A program made the translations under genes and the position numbers. The notes beneath the pieces are model-generated. The model did no database searches, was not told the DNA's origin, and saw nothing but the letters and a program-made list of their open reading frames with translations. DNA of 32,699 nt, taken from positions 1,878,084 through 1,910,782 of the forward strand of contig NZ_JAAVSH020000001.1 in the NCBI RefSeq assembly GCF_011947365.2, in the 5' to 3' direction. The DNA comes from an endosymbiont of Lamellibrachia barhami (GTDB lineage Bacteria > Pseudomonadota > Gammaproteobacteria > Chromatiales > Chromatiaceae). Shown in pieces: positions 23,688 to 32,501 of the stretch (its first letter is position 1; every line of letters begins with the position of its first letter).

Positions 23688-26276
23688 ATGCAAAATACCT
23701 ACGACCCCCGTCAGATAGAACAACAGACCCAGGCTCATTGGGAGAAAGAGAAGACCTTTAAGGTGGTTGAAGATCCATCGAGGGAGAAGTTTTACTGCCT
23801 CTCCATGTTTCCCTATCCCAGCGGCAAGCTGCATATGGGGCATGTGCGTAACTACACTATCGGGGACGTGATCGCCCGCTATCAGCGTATGCAGGGAAAA
23901 AATGTGCTGCAGCCAATGGGTTGGGATGCATTTGGGCTGCCGGCAGAGAACGCGGCGCGCAAGAACAAGGCTGCGCCTGCGGGCTGGACCTACGACAACA
24001 TCGAATATATGAGGCGGCAGCTCAATAGCCTCGGTTTCGGTTATGACTGGGACCGGGAGTTGGCCACCTGCCGGCCCGACTACTACAAATGGGAACAGTG
24101 GCTCTTCACAGAGCTCTATAAAAAAGGTCTGGTCTATCGCAAGAACGCGGTGGTCAACTGGGATCCTGTGGATCAGACTGTGCTTGCCAATGAGCAGGTG
24201 ATCGACGGCCGCGGCTGGCGTTCCGGGGCGCTGGTGGAGCGCCGCGAAATCCCCCAGTGGTTCATCAAGATTACCGACTACGCCGATGAGCTGCTTGATG
24301 AGATCGATAATCTGGAAGGCTGGCCCGACCAGGTACGCACCATGCAGCGCAACTGGATCGGCCGCTCTTTCGGTGTGAAGATGGCGTTTGGTATCGAAGG
24401 CTCGGATGAGAGCCTGACCATCTTTACCACCCGCCCCGATACGCTCATGGGCGTTACCTATGTGGCGGTAGCTGGTGAGCACCCGCTCGCGCTGCAGGCT
24501 GCGAAGAGCAATACTGAAATCGCCAGGTTCGTTGATGAGTGTCGCCAGGTCGGCACCTCCGAGGCGGATCTGGAGACCATCGAAAAGAAGGGTATGCCCC
24601 TGGGTATCAACGCGATCCATCCGGTGAGCGGCGAGCCTGTGCCAATCTATGCTGCCAACTTCGTGCTCATGGGCTACGGTACCGGCGCAGTGATGGCGGT
24701 GCCCGGTCACGACGAGCGCGACCATGTCTTCGCCAGCAAATACGGTATCCCGATCAAACAAGTGATTCACCCGGTGGATGGCACAAATATCGACATCCAG
24801 GCCGCCGCCTACATCGAAAAGGGTGTGCTCAAGGATTCCGGCCCCTTCAACGATCTCACCTCCGAAGCGGCTTTCGATGCCATCGCCGAGTGGCTGCAGG
24901 CGCGTAACAAGGGAGAGAAAACCAAGAACTTCCGCCTGCGCGACTGGGGTGTCTCCCGCCAGCGCTACTGGGGTACGCCGATCCCCATGATCCACTGCGA
25001 CAAGTGCGGCACCGTGCCGGTCCCGATGGCGGATCTGCCGGTGGTGCTGCCGGAGGACTTCGTCTACGACGAGGACACGATCAATCCGATCAAGGCTGAT
25101 GGCGAATTTGCCAAATGCAGCTGTCCCGAGTGTGGCGGTGCGGCCCAACGTGAGACCGATACCTTCGATACCTTTATGGAGTCGAGCTGGTACTACGCCC
25201 GCTACACCTGCCCCGGCGCCGAGACCATGCTCGATGAGCGGGCTGACTACTGGCTGCCGGTGGACCACTACGTCGGCGGTATCGAACATGCGGTGTTGCA
25301 TCTGCTCTACGCCCGTTTTTTCCACAAGCTCATGCGCGATGTGGGGCTGGTGCAGAGCAGCGAGCCATTCACCTGCCTGTTGACCCAGGGCATGGTGGTG
25401 GCGGAAACCTACTACCGGGATCAGAGTGACGGCTCCAAGCATTGGTACAACCCGGCTGAAGTGGAGGTGGAACAGGACGAAAAGGGCCGGCCGCTGAGCG
25501 CCAGCCTGGTGGCCGATGGTCAGCCGGTGAAAATCGGCGGTATAGAGAAGATGTCGAAGTCGAAGAACAACGGCATCGATCCCCAATCGCTGATCGACCG
25601 CTACGGTGCCGATACCGTGCGTCTCTACACCATGTTCACCTCGCCGCCGGAGCAGTCGCTGGAGTGGAATGACGAGGGGGTTGAGGGTGCATTTCGCTTT
25701 CTCAAACGTCTATGGGCGTTAGCTGTGAAGGGGTCGGAGTCGTTTTTCGATAAATCGAAAAACGACTCCGACCCCGAGATGGGGGAAGCACTGAAGGATA
25801 TGCGGCGTGAGATCCACGAAGCGCTGAAAAAAGCGGTTTTCGATTATGAGCGCCAACAGTTCAATACCGTCGTCTCCGCCTGCATGACCATCGTCAACAC
25901 CCTCTATAAGTTGGGTGACGAGAAGGCGGATCTCATCGTGCTGCATGAAGGTCTCGGCATCGTCTTGCGCCTGCTCGGTCCCATCGCCCCCCACGTCAGT
26001 CATCATCTGTGGCGTGAACTGGGTTATGGCGATGACATCCTGACCGCAGACTGGCCCCAACCTGACGAGAATGCGCTGAAGCAGGAGAGCATTCAGTACG
26101 TCATCCAGGTCAACGGCAAGGTGCGGGCCAAGATTCAGGTGCCGGTGGATGCGGATAAGTCGAAGGTGGAAGAGATTGCCCTCTGCAATGATAATGTGCA
26201 GAAGTTCGTTGGTGATGCCACCGTGCGCAAGGTCATCGTTGTACCCAACAAACTGGTGAGCATTGTTGCCAAGTAG
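23688..26276 (+). CDS. leuS: Leucyl-tRNA synthetase
   Basis: 862 residues from ATG 23688 ([13 protein letters not shown]), close to the ~860 of E. coli, whose protein begins MQEQYRPEEIE. The frame is open to an ATG at 23628, but the extra 20 residues are not family-like. It attaches leucine to tRNA-Leu. Visible class I motifs are [11 protein letters not shown] (HIGH), the CP1 editing domain (ending around [14 protein letters not shown]), a zinc-type CDKC...CPEC segment, and KMSKS in [11 protein letters not shown]-terminal anticodon/tRNA-binding domain ends [12 protein letters not shown] perfect 21-bp-stem palindrome lies in frame at 25730-25775, encoding about residues 681-696 ([15 protein letters not shown]) in a loop before the anticodon domain. 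Otherwise the gene looks normal. Confidence 0.97.
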   Translation: MQNTYDPRQIEQQTQAHWEKEKTFKVVEDPSREKFYCLSMFPYPSGKLHMGHVRNYTIGDVIARYQRMQGKNVLQPMGWDAFGLPAENAARKNKAAPAGWTYDNIEYMRRQLNSLGFGYDWDRELATCRPDYYKWEQWLFTELYKKGLVYRKNAVVNWDPVDQTVLANEQVIDGRGWRSGALVERREIPQWFIKITDYADELLDEIDNLEGWPDQVRTMQRNWIGRSFGVKMAFGIEGSDESLTIFTTRPDTLMGVTYVAVAGEHPLALQAAKSNTEIARFVDECRQVGTSEADLETIEKKGMPLGINAIHPVSGEPVPIYAANFVLMGYGTGAVMAVPGHDERDHVFASKYGIPIKQVIHPVDGTNIDIQAAAYIEKGVLKDSGPFNDLTSEAAFDAIAEWLQARNKGEKTKNFRLRDWGVSRQRYWGTPIPMIHCDKCGTVPVPMADLPVVLPEDFVYDEDTINPIKADGEFAKCSCPECGGAAQRETDTFDTFMESSWYYARYTCPGAETMLDERADYWLPVDHYVGGIEHAVLHLLYARFFHKLMRDVGLVQSSEPFTCLLTQGMVVAETYYRDQSDGSKHWYNPAEVEVEQDEKGRPLSASLVADGQPVKIGGIEKMSKSKNNGIDPQSLIDRYGADTVRLYTMFTSPPEQSLEWNDEGVEGAFRFLKRLWALAVKGSESFFDKSKNDSDPEMGEALKDMRREIHEALKKAVFDYERQQFNTVVSACMTIVNTLYKLGDEKADLIVLHEGLGIVLRLLGPIAPHVSHHLWRELGYGDDILTADWPQPDENALKQESIQYVIQVNGKVRAKIQVPVDADKSKVEEIALCNDNVQKFVGDATVRKVIVVPNKLVSIVAK
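25730..25775. repeat. Perfect 46-bp palindrome inserted in frame within leuS
   Basis: Left arm 25730-25750 and right arm 25755-25775 are exact reverse complements over 21 bp, with loop TAAA. The arms start GGGGTCGGAGTCG and end CGACTCCGACCCC. The reading frame passes through without a stop, and the TAA of the loop is out of frame. The outer GGGGTC...GACCCC form recalls REP-type palindromes spread by RAYT transposases in gammaproteobacteria. Assignment to that class is inference. Confidence 0.9.
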
Positions 26277-26317
26277 CTGGGTCGAAGGAAAATGGCGTTC
26301 CGGTAAAATGCAGAGCC

Positions 26318-26347
26318 GTAGGCCCGATCAAGCGTAGCGGATCGGGC
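26318..26347 (+). repeat. REP-like palindrome, copy 2
   Basis: GTAG precedes the arms GCCCGATC and GATCGGGC around loop AAGCGTAGCG. The perfect 8-bp stem lies 41 bp after the leuS stop and before lptE. It is the reverse-orientation counterpart of copies 1 and 4. Confidence 0.85.
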
Positions 26348-26405
26348 AATCCTAATGACGGGAAATCGATCAAAAAGTGACCATTAAACGATACAGGAGA
26401 GTGGC

Positions 26406-26903
26406 ATGAGGGCGAGACGCTGGCGTAGCGTTTTTTACCTGTCGACCTTGCTGATTCTCGCTGGCTGCGGTTTTCATCTGAAGGGCTACCATCAGGCGAC
26501 GCCCAACCTGAATGGCCTGTTTGTGGAGAATGGCGAAAATCGCAAGAGTCTGGCGGGGGTTCTACAGCGGGATCTGCGGGCATCAGGCGTGGCCCTGGCT
26601 GCCGATGCGGCGGAGGCGAAAAATCGCCTCTCACTCACCGAGATATTCAAATATCGGGTCCTCTCCGTCGATGAAAACGGCAAGGCGCTGGAGTATGAGT
26701 TGCGCTTGAAGAGTGACTTTTTCGTGGTGGATCGTGAGGGTAAAGCCGCGCTGCCTGATCAGCATCTGGAACTTGTGCGTGAGTTGACCTATAGCGGTAC
26801 GGACGAACTGGGCCGTCGCAACGAGGCTAAGCTGGTGCGTGGTGATATGCGTACCGATATGGCGGATCAGATTGTCCGGCGCCTGCAGGCGCAGCTGAAC
26901 TAG
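26406..26903 (+). CDS. lptE: LPS-assembly lipoprotein LptE
   Basis: 165 residues. A lipoprotein signal peptide with lipobox LAGC (acylated Cys at residue 21) is followed by GFHLKGYH, the typical LptE start. Near the end come LVRELTYSGTDELGRRNEA and DMADQIVRRLQAQL, as in the family. LptE plugs the LptD barrel in the outer membrane and helps insert lipopolysaccharide. AGGAG about ten bases before ATG supports the start. The order leuS-lptE-holA is the same as in E. coli. The REP hairpin between leuS and lptE may modulate read-through. Confidence 0.95.
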   Translation: MRARRWRSVFYLSTLLILAGCGFHLKGYHQATPNLNGLFVENGENRKSLAGVLQRDLRASGVALAADAAEAKNRLSLTEIFKYRVLSVDENGKALEYELRLKSDFFVVDREGKAALPDQHLELVRELTYSGTDELGRRNEAKLVRGDMRTDMADQIVRRLQAQLN

Positions 26904-26913
26904 GCTCTGACGC

Positions 26914-27948
26914 ATGCGCCTGCACAACGACCAACTTGCCGTCAGTCTGAAAAAAAGCCTGGCGCCGATCTATTTTCTCACTGGTGATGAACCCTTGCAG
27001 ATGGGTGAGGCCGCCGACCTGGTTAGATCCGGTGCCCGGGCACAGGGTTACACCGAGCGAGAGGTGCTGGATCATAGCCCTAATTTCGACTGGAACGCCC
27101 TCAGCGGTGCTGCAGACAGTCTCTCCCTGTTCGGCGAGCAGCGTATCCTTGATCTGCGTTTGAGCAGCGCCAAGGTGGGGACTGAGGGCGCCAAGGCGCT
27201 AACCGCTTATGCTGCCAATCCACCCCAGGATACGCTGTTGCTGATCACCGCGCCTAAACTGGAGCGCAGTCAGCAGAACAGTAAATGGGTGAAATCGCTG
27301 GATCAAATCGGGGTGCTGGTACAGATCTGGCCGGTGGAGGGTGCGCGCCTGCCACCCTGGATCGAGCAGCGCCTGCGTGGTGTCGGCCTGATTCCCGAGT
27401 CCGGCGTGGTGGAGATGCTGGCAGAGCGCATCGAGGGAAATCTGCTTGCCGCTTCCCAGGAGATTGAAAAGCTGCTGCTGCTTCAGGGGCCTGGAGTCAT
27501 CAGTGCTGAGCAGTTGGCGGCGGTGGCCGACAGTGCAAGGTTCGACGTTTTTGGTCTGGTGGACACACTGCTGCAGGGGGATGCCGCGCGCGGGTTACGC
27601 ATGCTGGATGGACTGAAAGGTGAGGGGTTGGCGACGCCTGTGGTGCTCTGGGCGTTGTCCCGGGAGATACGGCAACTGGCGGTCATGTCCCACGAGATTG
27701 AGCAGGGCGGATCGGCGGAGCGGGTGATGGGGGCGTACCGGATTTGGGATAAGCGCAAGCCTTTAGTGCGTCAGGGGTTGAAACAGCGGGCGGCCCACTG
27801 GCGGCGACTGCTCATTCTCTGTGCAAATGTGGATCGCACTATCAAAGGGATGGGCGATGGGGATCCCTGGTTGTTACTGCAGGATATTGCGCTGGGTATC
27901 TCCGGCAGGCGATTGGGAAAAAGTAGAAGCAGGCCGGTTCAAGCGTAG
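26914..27948 (+). CDS. holA: DNA polymerase III subunit delta
   Basis: 344 residues, the expected length. HolA is the clamp-loader subunit that opens the beta sliding clamp. Family features are an early PIYFLTGDEPLQMGEAADLVR, a PKLERSQQNSKWVKSL segment, the conserved RIEGNLLAASQEIEKLLLL, and a C-terminal collar region (ALSREIRQLAV). It begins ten bases after lptE. The last six codons and the TAG stop (27946-27948) fall inside a REP-like palindrome, so the C-terminal SRPVQA is repeat-encoded and probably a recent extension. It converges with the WYL regulator gene. Confidence 0.96.
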   Translation: MRLHNDQLAVSLKKSLAPIYFLTGDEPLQMGEAADLVRSGARAQGYTEREVLDHSPNFDWNALSGAADSLSLFGEQRILDLRLSSAKVGTEGAKALTAYAANPPQDTLLLITAPKLERSQQNSKWVKSLDQIGVLVQIWPVEGARLPPWIEQRLRGVGLIPESGVVEMLAERIEGNLLAASQEIEKLLLLQGPGVISAEQLAAVADSARFDVFGLVDTLLQGDAARGLRMLDGLKGEGLATPVVLWALSREIRQLAVMSHEIEQGGSAERVMGAYRIWDKRKPLVRQGLKQRAAHWRRLLILCANVDRTIKGMGDGDPWLLLQDIALGISGRRLGKSRSRPVQA

Positions 27949-27958
27949 CGGAACCGGC
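27933..27958 (+). repeat. REP-like palindrome, copy 3 (compensated stem)
   Basis: The arms are GCCGGTTC and GAACCGGC around the family loop AAGCGTAGCG. Compared with copy 2, three stem positions differ on both sides so that pairing is kept. The holA stop codon is the TAG of the loop. Confidence 0.85.
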
Positions 27959-27991
27959 AATTCCGCACGTTCTGCCGACCATGGAACGCCA

Positions 27992-28017
27992 GATCCGCTA
28001 CGCTTGATCGGGCCTAC
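27992..28017 (-). repeat. REP-like palindrome, copy 4
   Basis: The minus strand reads GTAGGCCCGATC, then loop AAGCGTAGCG, then GATCTGG: the family sequence with one stem mismatch. It is inverted relative to copy 3, 33 bp away, giving a REP pair between two convergent genes. The TAG in its loop is the stop codon of the WYL gene. Confidence 0.8.
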
Positions 28018-28981
28018 AGCGGTAAATATCTGTCATTGCCGCTATCCTGCCAGCTACCGATTTACGCAATCCTGTGGGAGAGACCACCTCCACATCCGGT
28101 CCATACTTCAGTATATCCATGATCAGTTCCACCGGATTGTGATAGGGAATGCACAGCTCATAACGTCCATCCTCCAGCCAGCGGCTCTCCTGGGATGGGT
28201 GCCACTGCTCTTTTGCCACCCAACGAGCACGTTCGGCGGTGAAGTGGAGCACGGCTGTCTTGTCGGATTGGCCGCTGAAGATGCCGTAAGCCGATTGATA
28301 GTGGTGATCAAGCTCGTCTTCGTTGATATCCCGCGCTTTTTTCTCCAGCACAGCGCTCTCGGAAATGGCGTCGAGGGCAAAGGTCCTCAGTCCCTTGCGC
28401 AGATGGCACCAGGCATCCAGATACCAGTTGTCCCGATAGTGGGTGAGGCGCTGCGGGGAGACTTCCCGTGCCGTGGACTGATCCAGTGAGCGGCTGTAGT
28501 AGTCGAGTCGCAGTCGCTTTCTCAGGGCAATGGCGGTTGCCAGGTTGGAAAAATGATCTCCCGCAGATCTGGCTGCGGCTTGCAGGATGCGGATGCGCCG
28601 GGTTATCTGCTCCCCTCCTGCATGTTGGCGCCTCAGTAGTTGCTCGATGTGACGCCGAAGAGGTTGCAGGTGGCTCCCAAGCAGACCGGGTTGTACCTGT
28701 TCCAGCAACTGCTGCATGCTCAGCAGGGCATAGAGTTCCGAGGCATTGAACCAGAGTCCAGGCAGCTGATACATCTCCCCCTCGCCCTGCGCATATCTAT
28801 AGCCATTGAAGGTGCGGTCATAGACGATGGGGGCGTTGAGAAAGAGGCGCATCTCATCGATGAGACGCTTGACCGTGGCGCGTGAGCACTCCAACTCCTC
28901 CTCCAGCCGCTTGCGGGAAACCGGGTGGCGGGCCGCCTGCAGGATGCGGTTGAGTTCGAATATCCGGTCAAACCGGTCCAA
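27998..28981 (-). CDS. WYL-domain transcriptional regulator
   Basis: 327 residues. An N-terminal winged helix-turn-helix (about 5-60, with VSRKRLEEELECSRATVKRLI) is followed by a WYL domain containing the literal motif NWYLDAW and LRTFALDAI near 205-235, and a C-terminal extension (GRYELCIPYHNPVELIMDIL). WYL regulators bind nucleic-acid or other ligands and control DNA-damage, defence or metabolic genes. No defence genes are adjacent. TTG 28981 has GAGGG six bases upstream and lies two bases past the rsfS stop, so it ends the proA-nadD-rsfS operon. Its final RPDQA and stop codon come from a REP palindrome. Confidence 0.9.
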   Translation of the reverse strand: MDRFDRIFELNRILQAARHPVSRKRLEEELECSRATVKRLIDEMRLFLNAPIVYDRTFNGYRYAQGEGEMYQLPGLWFNASELYALLSMQQLLEQVQPGLLGSHLQPLRRHIEQLLRRQHAGGEQITRRIRILQAAARSAGDHFSNLATAIALRKRLRLDYYSRSLDQSTAREVSPQRLTHYRDNWYLDAWCHLRKGLRTFALDAISESAVLEKKARDINEDELDHHYQSAYGIFSGQSDKTAVLHFTAERARWVAKEQWHPSQESRWLEDGRYELCIPYHNPVELIMDILKYGPDVEVVSPTGLRKSVAGRIAAMTDIYRCRPDQA

Positions 28982-28983
28982 TA

Positions 28984-29340
28984 TTAGCCCTCGTCAGCTT
29001 TGGCGTCGTTGCGGGGTTGATCCAGCGACCAGAGCCGTTCGAGATGGTAGAAGTCCCGCACCTTGGGCAGCATGACGTGGACCACTACGCTATTGAGGTC
29101 GACCAGCGCCCACTCCCCATCATCAAGCCCCTCTGAACCCAGTGGGGTTTCACCCGCCTGTTTGGCCTTGAAGGCGACGGTCTGTGCGATGGATTTTACG
29201 TGTCTGTCCGAGGTGCCGCTCGCCACTATCATGATGTCGGTAATGCTGGTTTTTCCTCTGACGTCGAGTGTTACCACGTCTTTGGCCTTCATATCGTCGA
29301 GGGTCTCGAGGACCAGGTCTTTAAGCTCTTCTACCCGCAT
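28984..29340 (-). CDS. rsfS: Ribosome silencing factor RsfS
   Basis: 118 residues from ATG 29340, preceded by AGGA six bases upstream. The frame is open farther back into nadD, but that part is not family-like. Conserved features are the [14 protein letters not shown] start, [22 protein letters not shown], and [30 protein letters not shown]. RsfS binds ribosomal protein L14 and blocks subunit joining during starvation. It follows nadD by 49 bp, the same order as in E. coli, but lies on the strand opposite to holA. Confidence 0.96.
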   Translation of the reverse strand: MRVEELKDLVLETLDDMKAKDVVTLDVRGKTSITDIMIVASGTSDRHVKSIAQTVAFKAKQAGETPLGSEGLDDGEWALVDLNSVVVHVMLPKVRDFYHLERLWSLDQPRNDAKADEG

Positions 29341-29389
29341 GTTGTTCCTGTGATTGATGGATTTTCCCTGATTGTAACCTATGGTGGTC

Positions 29390-30019
29390 TCAGAGATAGA
29401 GCTTTTCCTGCTCGATAATCTCCAATACGGCATCAGGGAGCAGGAAGCGGGGGCTATCTCCGTTGGCGACCATGGCCCGAATGCGAGTGGCGGAGATATC
29501 CAGCTGGGTAACGGTCTGGAACAGAATGCGTCCCCCGGGTTCAGTACTCAATTCGGTGGGGTCGGTAGTCTGCCGTGGCGTTAAAAACTGTTGCAGGGGC
29601 GGGTCGATTTTAGTCGGCTGTCCCGGGCGGGTCATGATGATGAGGTGGGCAAGCGTGGCAATGTCCAGCGGGCGATGCCAGGAGAGAAAGTCATTAAATG
29701 CGTCGCTGCCCATGAGCAGGCAGAGGGGCTCCTCTTCACCCAACTCCTCACGCAGTGAGAGCAGCGTGTCGATGGTGAAGGATGCAGTTTCACGCCGCAG
29801 TTCACGCGCATCGACCACGAAACCGGGCTTGTTGGAGATCGCGGCCTCGACCATGCGTAAACGAAGTTCGGCCGGGGTGCCCGGCTGTTCGCGATGTACC
29901 GCCTGTCGCAGCGGGATCAGGCGTATCTCATCCAGCTTTAGGGCCAGTTTGACGTCCAGCGCAGTGCGCAGGTGGCCGAAGTGAATGGGATCGAAGGTGC
30001 CGCCGAGAATGCCGATCAT
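29390..30019 (-). CDS. nadD: Nicotinate-nucleotide adenylyltransferase
   Basis: 209 residues. It adenylates nicotinate mononucleotide to deamido-NAD in NAD synthesis. The nucleotidyltransferase motif [11 protein letters not shown] (6-16) and the C-terminal DISATRIR signature (ISxTxxR) are both present, with [14 protein letters not shown] between them. It starts 12 bp after the proA stop on the same strand and precedes rsfS. Confidence 0.96.
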   Translation of the reverse strand: MIGILGGTFDPIHFGHLRTALDVKLALKLDEIRLIPLRQAVHREQPGTPAELRLRMVEAAISNKPGFVVDARELRRETASFTIDTLLSLREELGEEEPLCLLMGSDAFNDFLSWHRPLDIATLAHLIIMTRPGQPTKIDPPLQQFLTPRQTTDPTELSTEPGGRILFQTVTQLDISATRIRAMVANGDSPRFLLPDAVLEIIEQEKLYL

Positions 30020-30031
30020 GTGAAATAGAGG

Positions 30032-31300
30032 TTACTGGCGGATATGGCCATCGCCCAGCACGATATATTTGACCGAGGTAAGCCCTTCAAGGCCGACCGG
30101 CCCACGGGCATGAAATTTGTCGGTGGAGATGCCGATCTCGGCCCCGAGGCCGTATTCAAATCCGTCCGCAAAACGGGTGGAGGCGTTAACCATCACTGAG
30201 CTGGAGTCCACTTCGGCAAGAAAACGGCGCGCCCGCGTGTAGTTTTCAGTGATGATGGAGTCGGTGTGTTGGGAGCTGTGGGTGTTGATGTGGTCGATGG
30301 CCGCGTCCAGACCCTGCACCACACGGATAGAGAGGATTGGTCCCAGATATTCGGTATCCCAGTCCTCGTCGGTGGCGGCAACCGCATTGTCGATGATCTC
30401 CAGGGTACGCGGACAGCCGCGCAAATCCACGCCCTTCTCCTGCAGCGGTGCGGCCAGCATCAGCAGTGCCTCCTCGGCGATCTCTTCCGCAACCAGCAGG
30501 GTTTCAAGGGTGTTGCAGGTGCCGTAGCGCTGGGTCTTGGAATTCATGGTCACATCGAACGCCTTACCGATGTCGGCCTGATCGTCGATATAGACATGGC
30601 AGATGCCGTCGAGATGCTTGATTACCGGCACCCGGGCATCGCGGCTGATCCGCTCGATGAGCCCTTTGCCGCCACGGGGGATGATGACGTCGATCGACTC
30701 CGGCATGGTGATCATACTGCCAACGGCTGCCCGGTCGGTGGTGGCCAATACCTGTACCGCATCAGCGGGCAGACCCGCTTTCTCCAGGCCGCGCTGGATG
30801 CCAGCGGCAATGGCCTGGTTGGAGTGGAAGGCTTCGGAGCCGCCGCGCAGCACCGTGGCATTGCCTGACTTGAGGCAGAGTGCTGCGGCATCTGCGGTCA
30901 CATTGGGGCGGGATTCGTAGATGATGCCGACCACCCCGAGAGGCACCCGCATACGTCCGACCTGAATACCGCTTGGGCGATAGTTCATATCGAAGATCTC
31001 GCCGATGGGATCTGCCAGACCTGCAATCTGCCGCAGTCCCTCGATCATGGAGTCGATGCGTGCCGGAGTGAGTTCCAGACGATCCAGCAGGGCGGCATCG
31101 AGTCCCTTGGCGGCACCGGTTTGCAGGTCTTTTTTGTTCTCGGCCATCAACACGTCGCGATTGCTGTCGAGATCGTCGGCGATGGCATTCAATGCGGCGT
31201 TCTTTTCGCCGGTGGTGGCCGCAGCCAGGCGGCGGGAGGCGGTACGGGCCTTTGCGCCCAACCCGGTCATATATGCGGCGATATCGGTGATTTCAGTCAT
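30032..31300 (-). CDS. proA: Gamma-glutamyl phosphate reductase
   Basis: 422 residues. It reduces glutamyl 5-phosphate to glutamate semialdehyde in proline synthesis. The NAD(P)-binding region [12 protein letters not shown], the [10 protein letters not shown] segment, the catalytic cysteine in [12 protein letters not shown] and the C-terminal [19 protein letters not shown] are all intact. ATG 31300 is chosen over a preceding TTG. It is the first gene of the minus-strand operon with nadD, rsfS and the WYL regulator. proB is not in the window. Confidence 0.97.
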   Translation of the reverse strand: MTEITDIAAYMTGLGAKARTASRRLAAATTGEKNAALNAIADDLDSNRDVLMAENKKDLQTGAAKGLDAALLDRLELTPARIDSMIEGLRQIAGLADPIGEIFDMNYRPSGIQVGRMRVPLGVVGIIYESRPNVTADAAALCLKSGNATVLRGGSEAFHSNQAIAAGIQRGLEKAGLPADAVQVLATTDRAAVGSMITMPESIDVIIPRGGKGLIERISRDARVPVIKHLDGICHVYIDDQADIGKAFDVTMNSKTQRYGTCNTLETLLVAEEIAEEALLMLAAPLQEKGVDLRGCPRTLEIIDNAVAATDEDWDTEYLGPILSIRVVQGLDAAIDHINTHSSQHTDSIITENYTRARRFLAEVDSSSVMVNASTRFADGFEYGLGAEIGISTDKFHARGPVGLEGLTSVKYIVLGDGHIRQ

Positions 31301-31436
31301 CAACTCATCTCTTTTCGGGGTAATTCAATTCTATCGGTATTAGCACCGGACCAGGCAGCCCGTTGGTCTGGACAGGAGGAGATCCGGAAATTCTACCAGA
31401 AGTGGCTCAAGTTTCCTCCAAGTGGGCTGATCGTGG

Positions 31437-31463
31437 CACCGCCCTCTGGAAGGGAGGGCGGTG
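31437..31463. other. Hairpin between proA and the LamG gene
   Basis: A perfect 10-bp stem (CACCGCCCTC at 31437-31446, its complement at 31454-31463) has a 7-nt loop. It lies past the LamG gene's 3' end. No U tract follows on the minus strand, and only a weak T-rich stretch follows on the plus strand, so its role as a terminator is uncertain. Confidence 0.5.
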
Positions 31464-31490
31464 GTTGTTTGCCCTATGGAAACTTCAATG

Positions 31491-32501
31491 CTACTCAGAC
31501 AACAGTTTCTCGATAACGGCATGGGTTGCAGCGATCAGAAGATCGGCATCCGTATCGGTAATCTTTTTGCCGCGCTGGGCTTCAATGGCGCTGATCAGGG
31601 CATAGAGCCTGTTGACAGCAGAGACATCATTGTCGGTGTTCACGTCATCCAGGGCGCCGATTGCAGAGTCGAGCTTTGCATCCAGGCTGTTGGCGAGGCC
31701 TTCTTGGATATTGAGCGTAACAATCGTTTGAACCACATCGGTGAGCATATCTGCAGGCGGAACCCCCTCCATGTGCAGGCGTTTTACGTCCACTTCGGAG
31801 ATTGCCTGGTCATAGACGCGAATGTCATCGATATCTCCACTCCAGTATCTCCGCTGATAGCCATGCGACGAAAGGCTGTATCCGAACAACAGGCTGGTAT
31901 TATTGTAGACAGTCTTTACATCGTCAGCGGATTCAGACAATTCGCCGTCGACCCAGAGCTCACCATGACTGCCATTCTTATTGATGACAACGTGATGCCA
32001 TGTGCTGTCTCTGAAATCCGCAGTGGAATCGAAGAGGTACGTGCCATCGATGCCTACTCCGCCATAACCTTCATGGGTCTTGAATCTGATTTCTCCTGTC
32101 AGTCTTGGCGGATTTACAGGTCCGAGGCTCAAGTAGAAATCATGATAAGGAGTCGTTTTATCGATGATCTTCTGGCCATAACTGAGACTCCAGTCGCCGC
32201 CTCCGTCATTCAGGAACCAGAGGCTGACCGAGTAGCTGGGCCAGGAGGGAAAATTCAAGCTCGTCCCAATCTCGATATAGCCACTGGAGCCGTCGAAATT
32301 GTATGCGCTGTTTGCAGTGCCGAACCGGTCGAACGTCAATGCGGCGCCTCCATGAATCGTCCCGTCATAACCATGATAGGTTTCATCGATTGCATTGCCG
32401 TTGAAGGGGTAGTCGGCCACCAGACTGCCGGATAGGTCGGCATTCACCATGCCGGAAATCAGCAGTGCTGTGGCAAGTGCTGTAAATTTGGAGATCCTCA
32501 T
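31491..32501 (-). CDS. Exported LamG-domain (concanavalin-like) protein
   Basis: 336 residues from ATG 32501, with AGGAG seven bases upstream; an in-frame start 51 bases earlier would spoil the signal peptide. The signal peptide ends GMVNA before DLSGSL. Residues ~25-240 form a LamG/concanavalin-type jelly roll with the hallmark openings VADYPFNGNAIDE, YNFDGSSGYIEI, YSVSLWF, WHHVVINKNGSHGELWVDG and the closing IDDIRVYDQAIS. Such domains bind carbohydrate or protein at the cell surface. The last ~85 residues are helical (ANSLDAKLDSAIGALDDVN, AIEAQRGKKITD), like the FIMAH-type C-terminal modules of other secreted proteins. It could be an adhesin or host/particle-binding protein. No catalytic domain is seen. 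Confidence 0.82.
   Translation of the reverse strand: MRISKFTALATALLISGMVNADLSGSLVADYPFNGNAIDETYHGYDGTIHGGAALTFDRFGTANSAYNFDGSSGYIEIGTSLNFPSWPSYSVSLWFLNDGGGDWSLSYGQKIIDKTTPYHDFYLSLGPVNPPRLTGEIRFKTHEGYGGVGIDGTYLFDSTADFRDSTWHHVVINKNGSHGELWVDGELSESADDVKTVYNNTSLLFGYSLSSHGYQRRYWSGDIDDIRVYDQAISEVDVKRLHMEGVPPADMLTDVVQTIVTLNIQEGLANSLDAKLDSAIGALDDVNTDNDVSAVNRLYALISAIEAQRGKKITDTDADLLIAATHAVIEKLLSE

Noticed and set aside
23643-25586. 647-codon minus-strand frame opposite leuS
   Set aside because: A shadow of a conserved plus-strand gene; it resembles no protein family.
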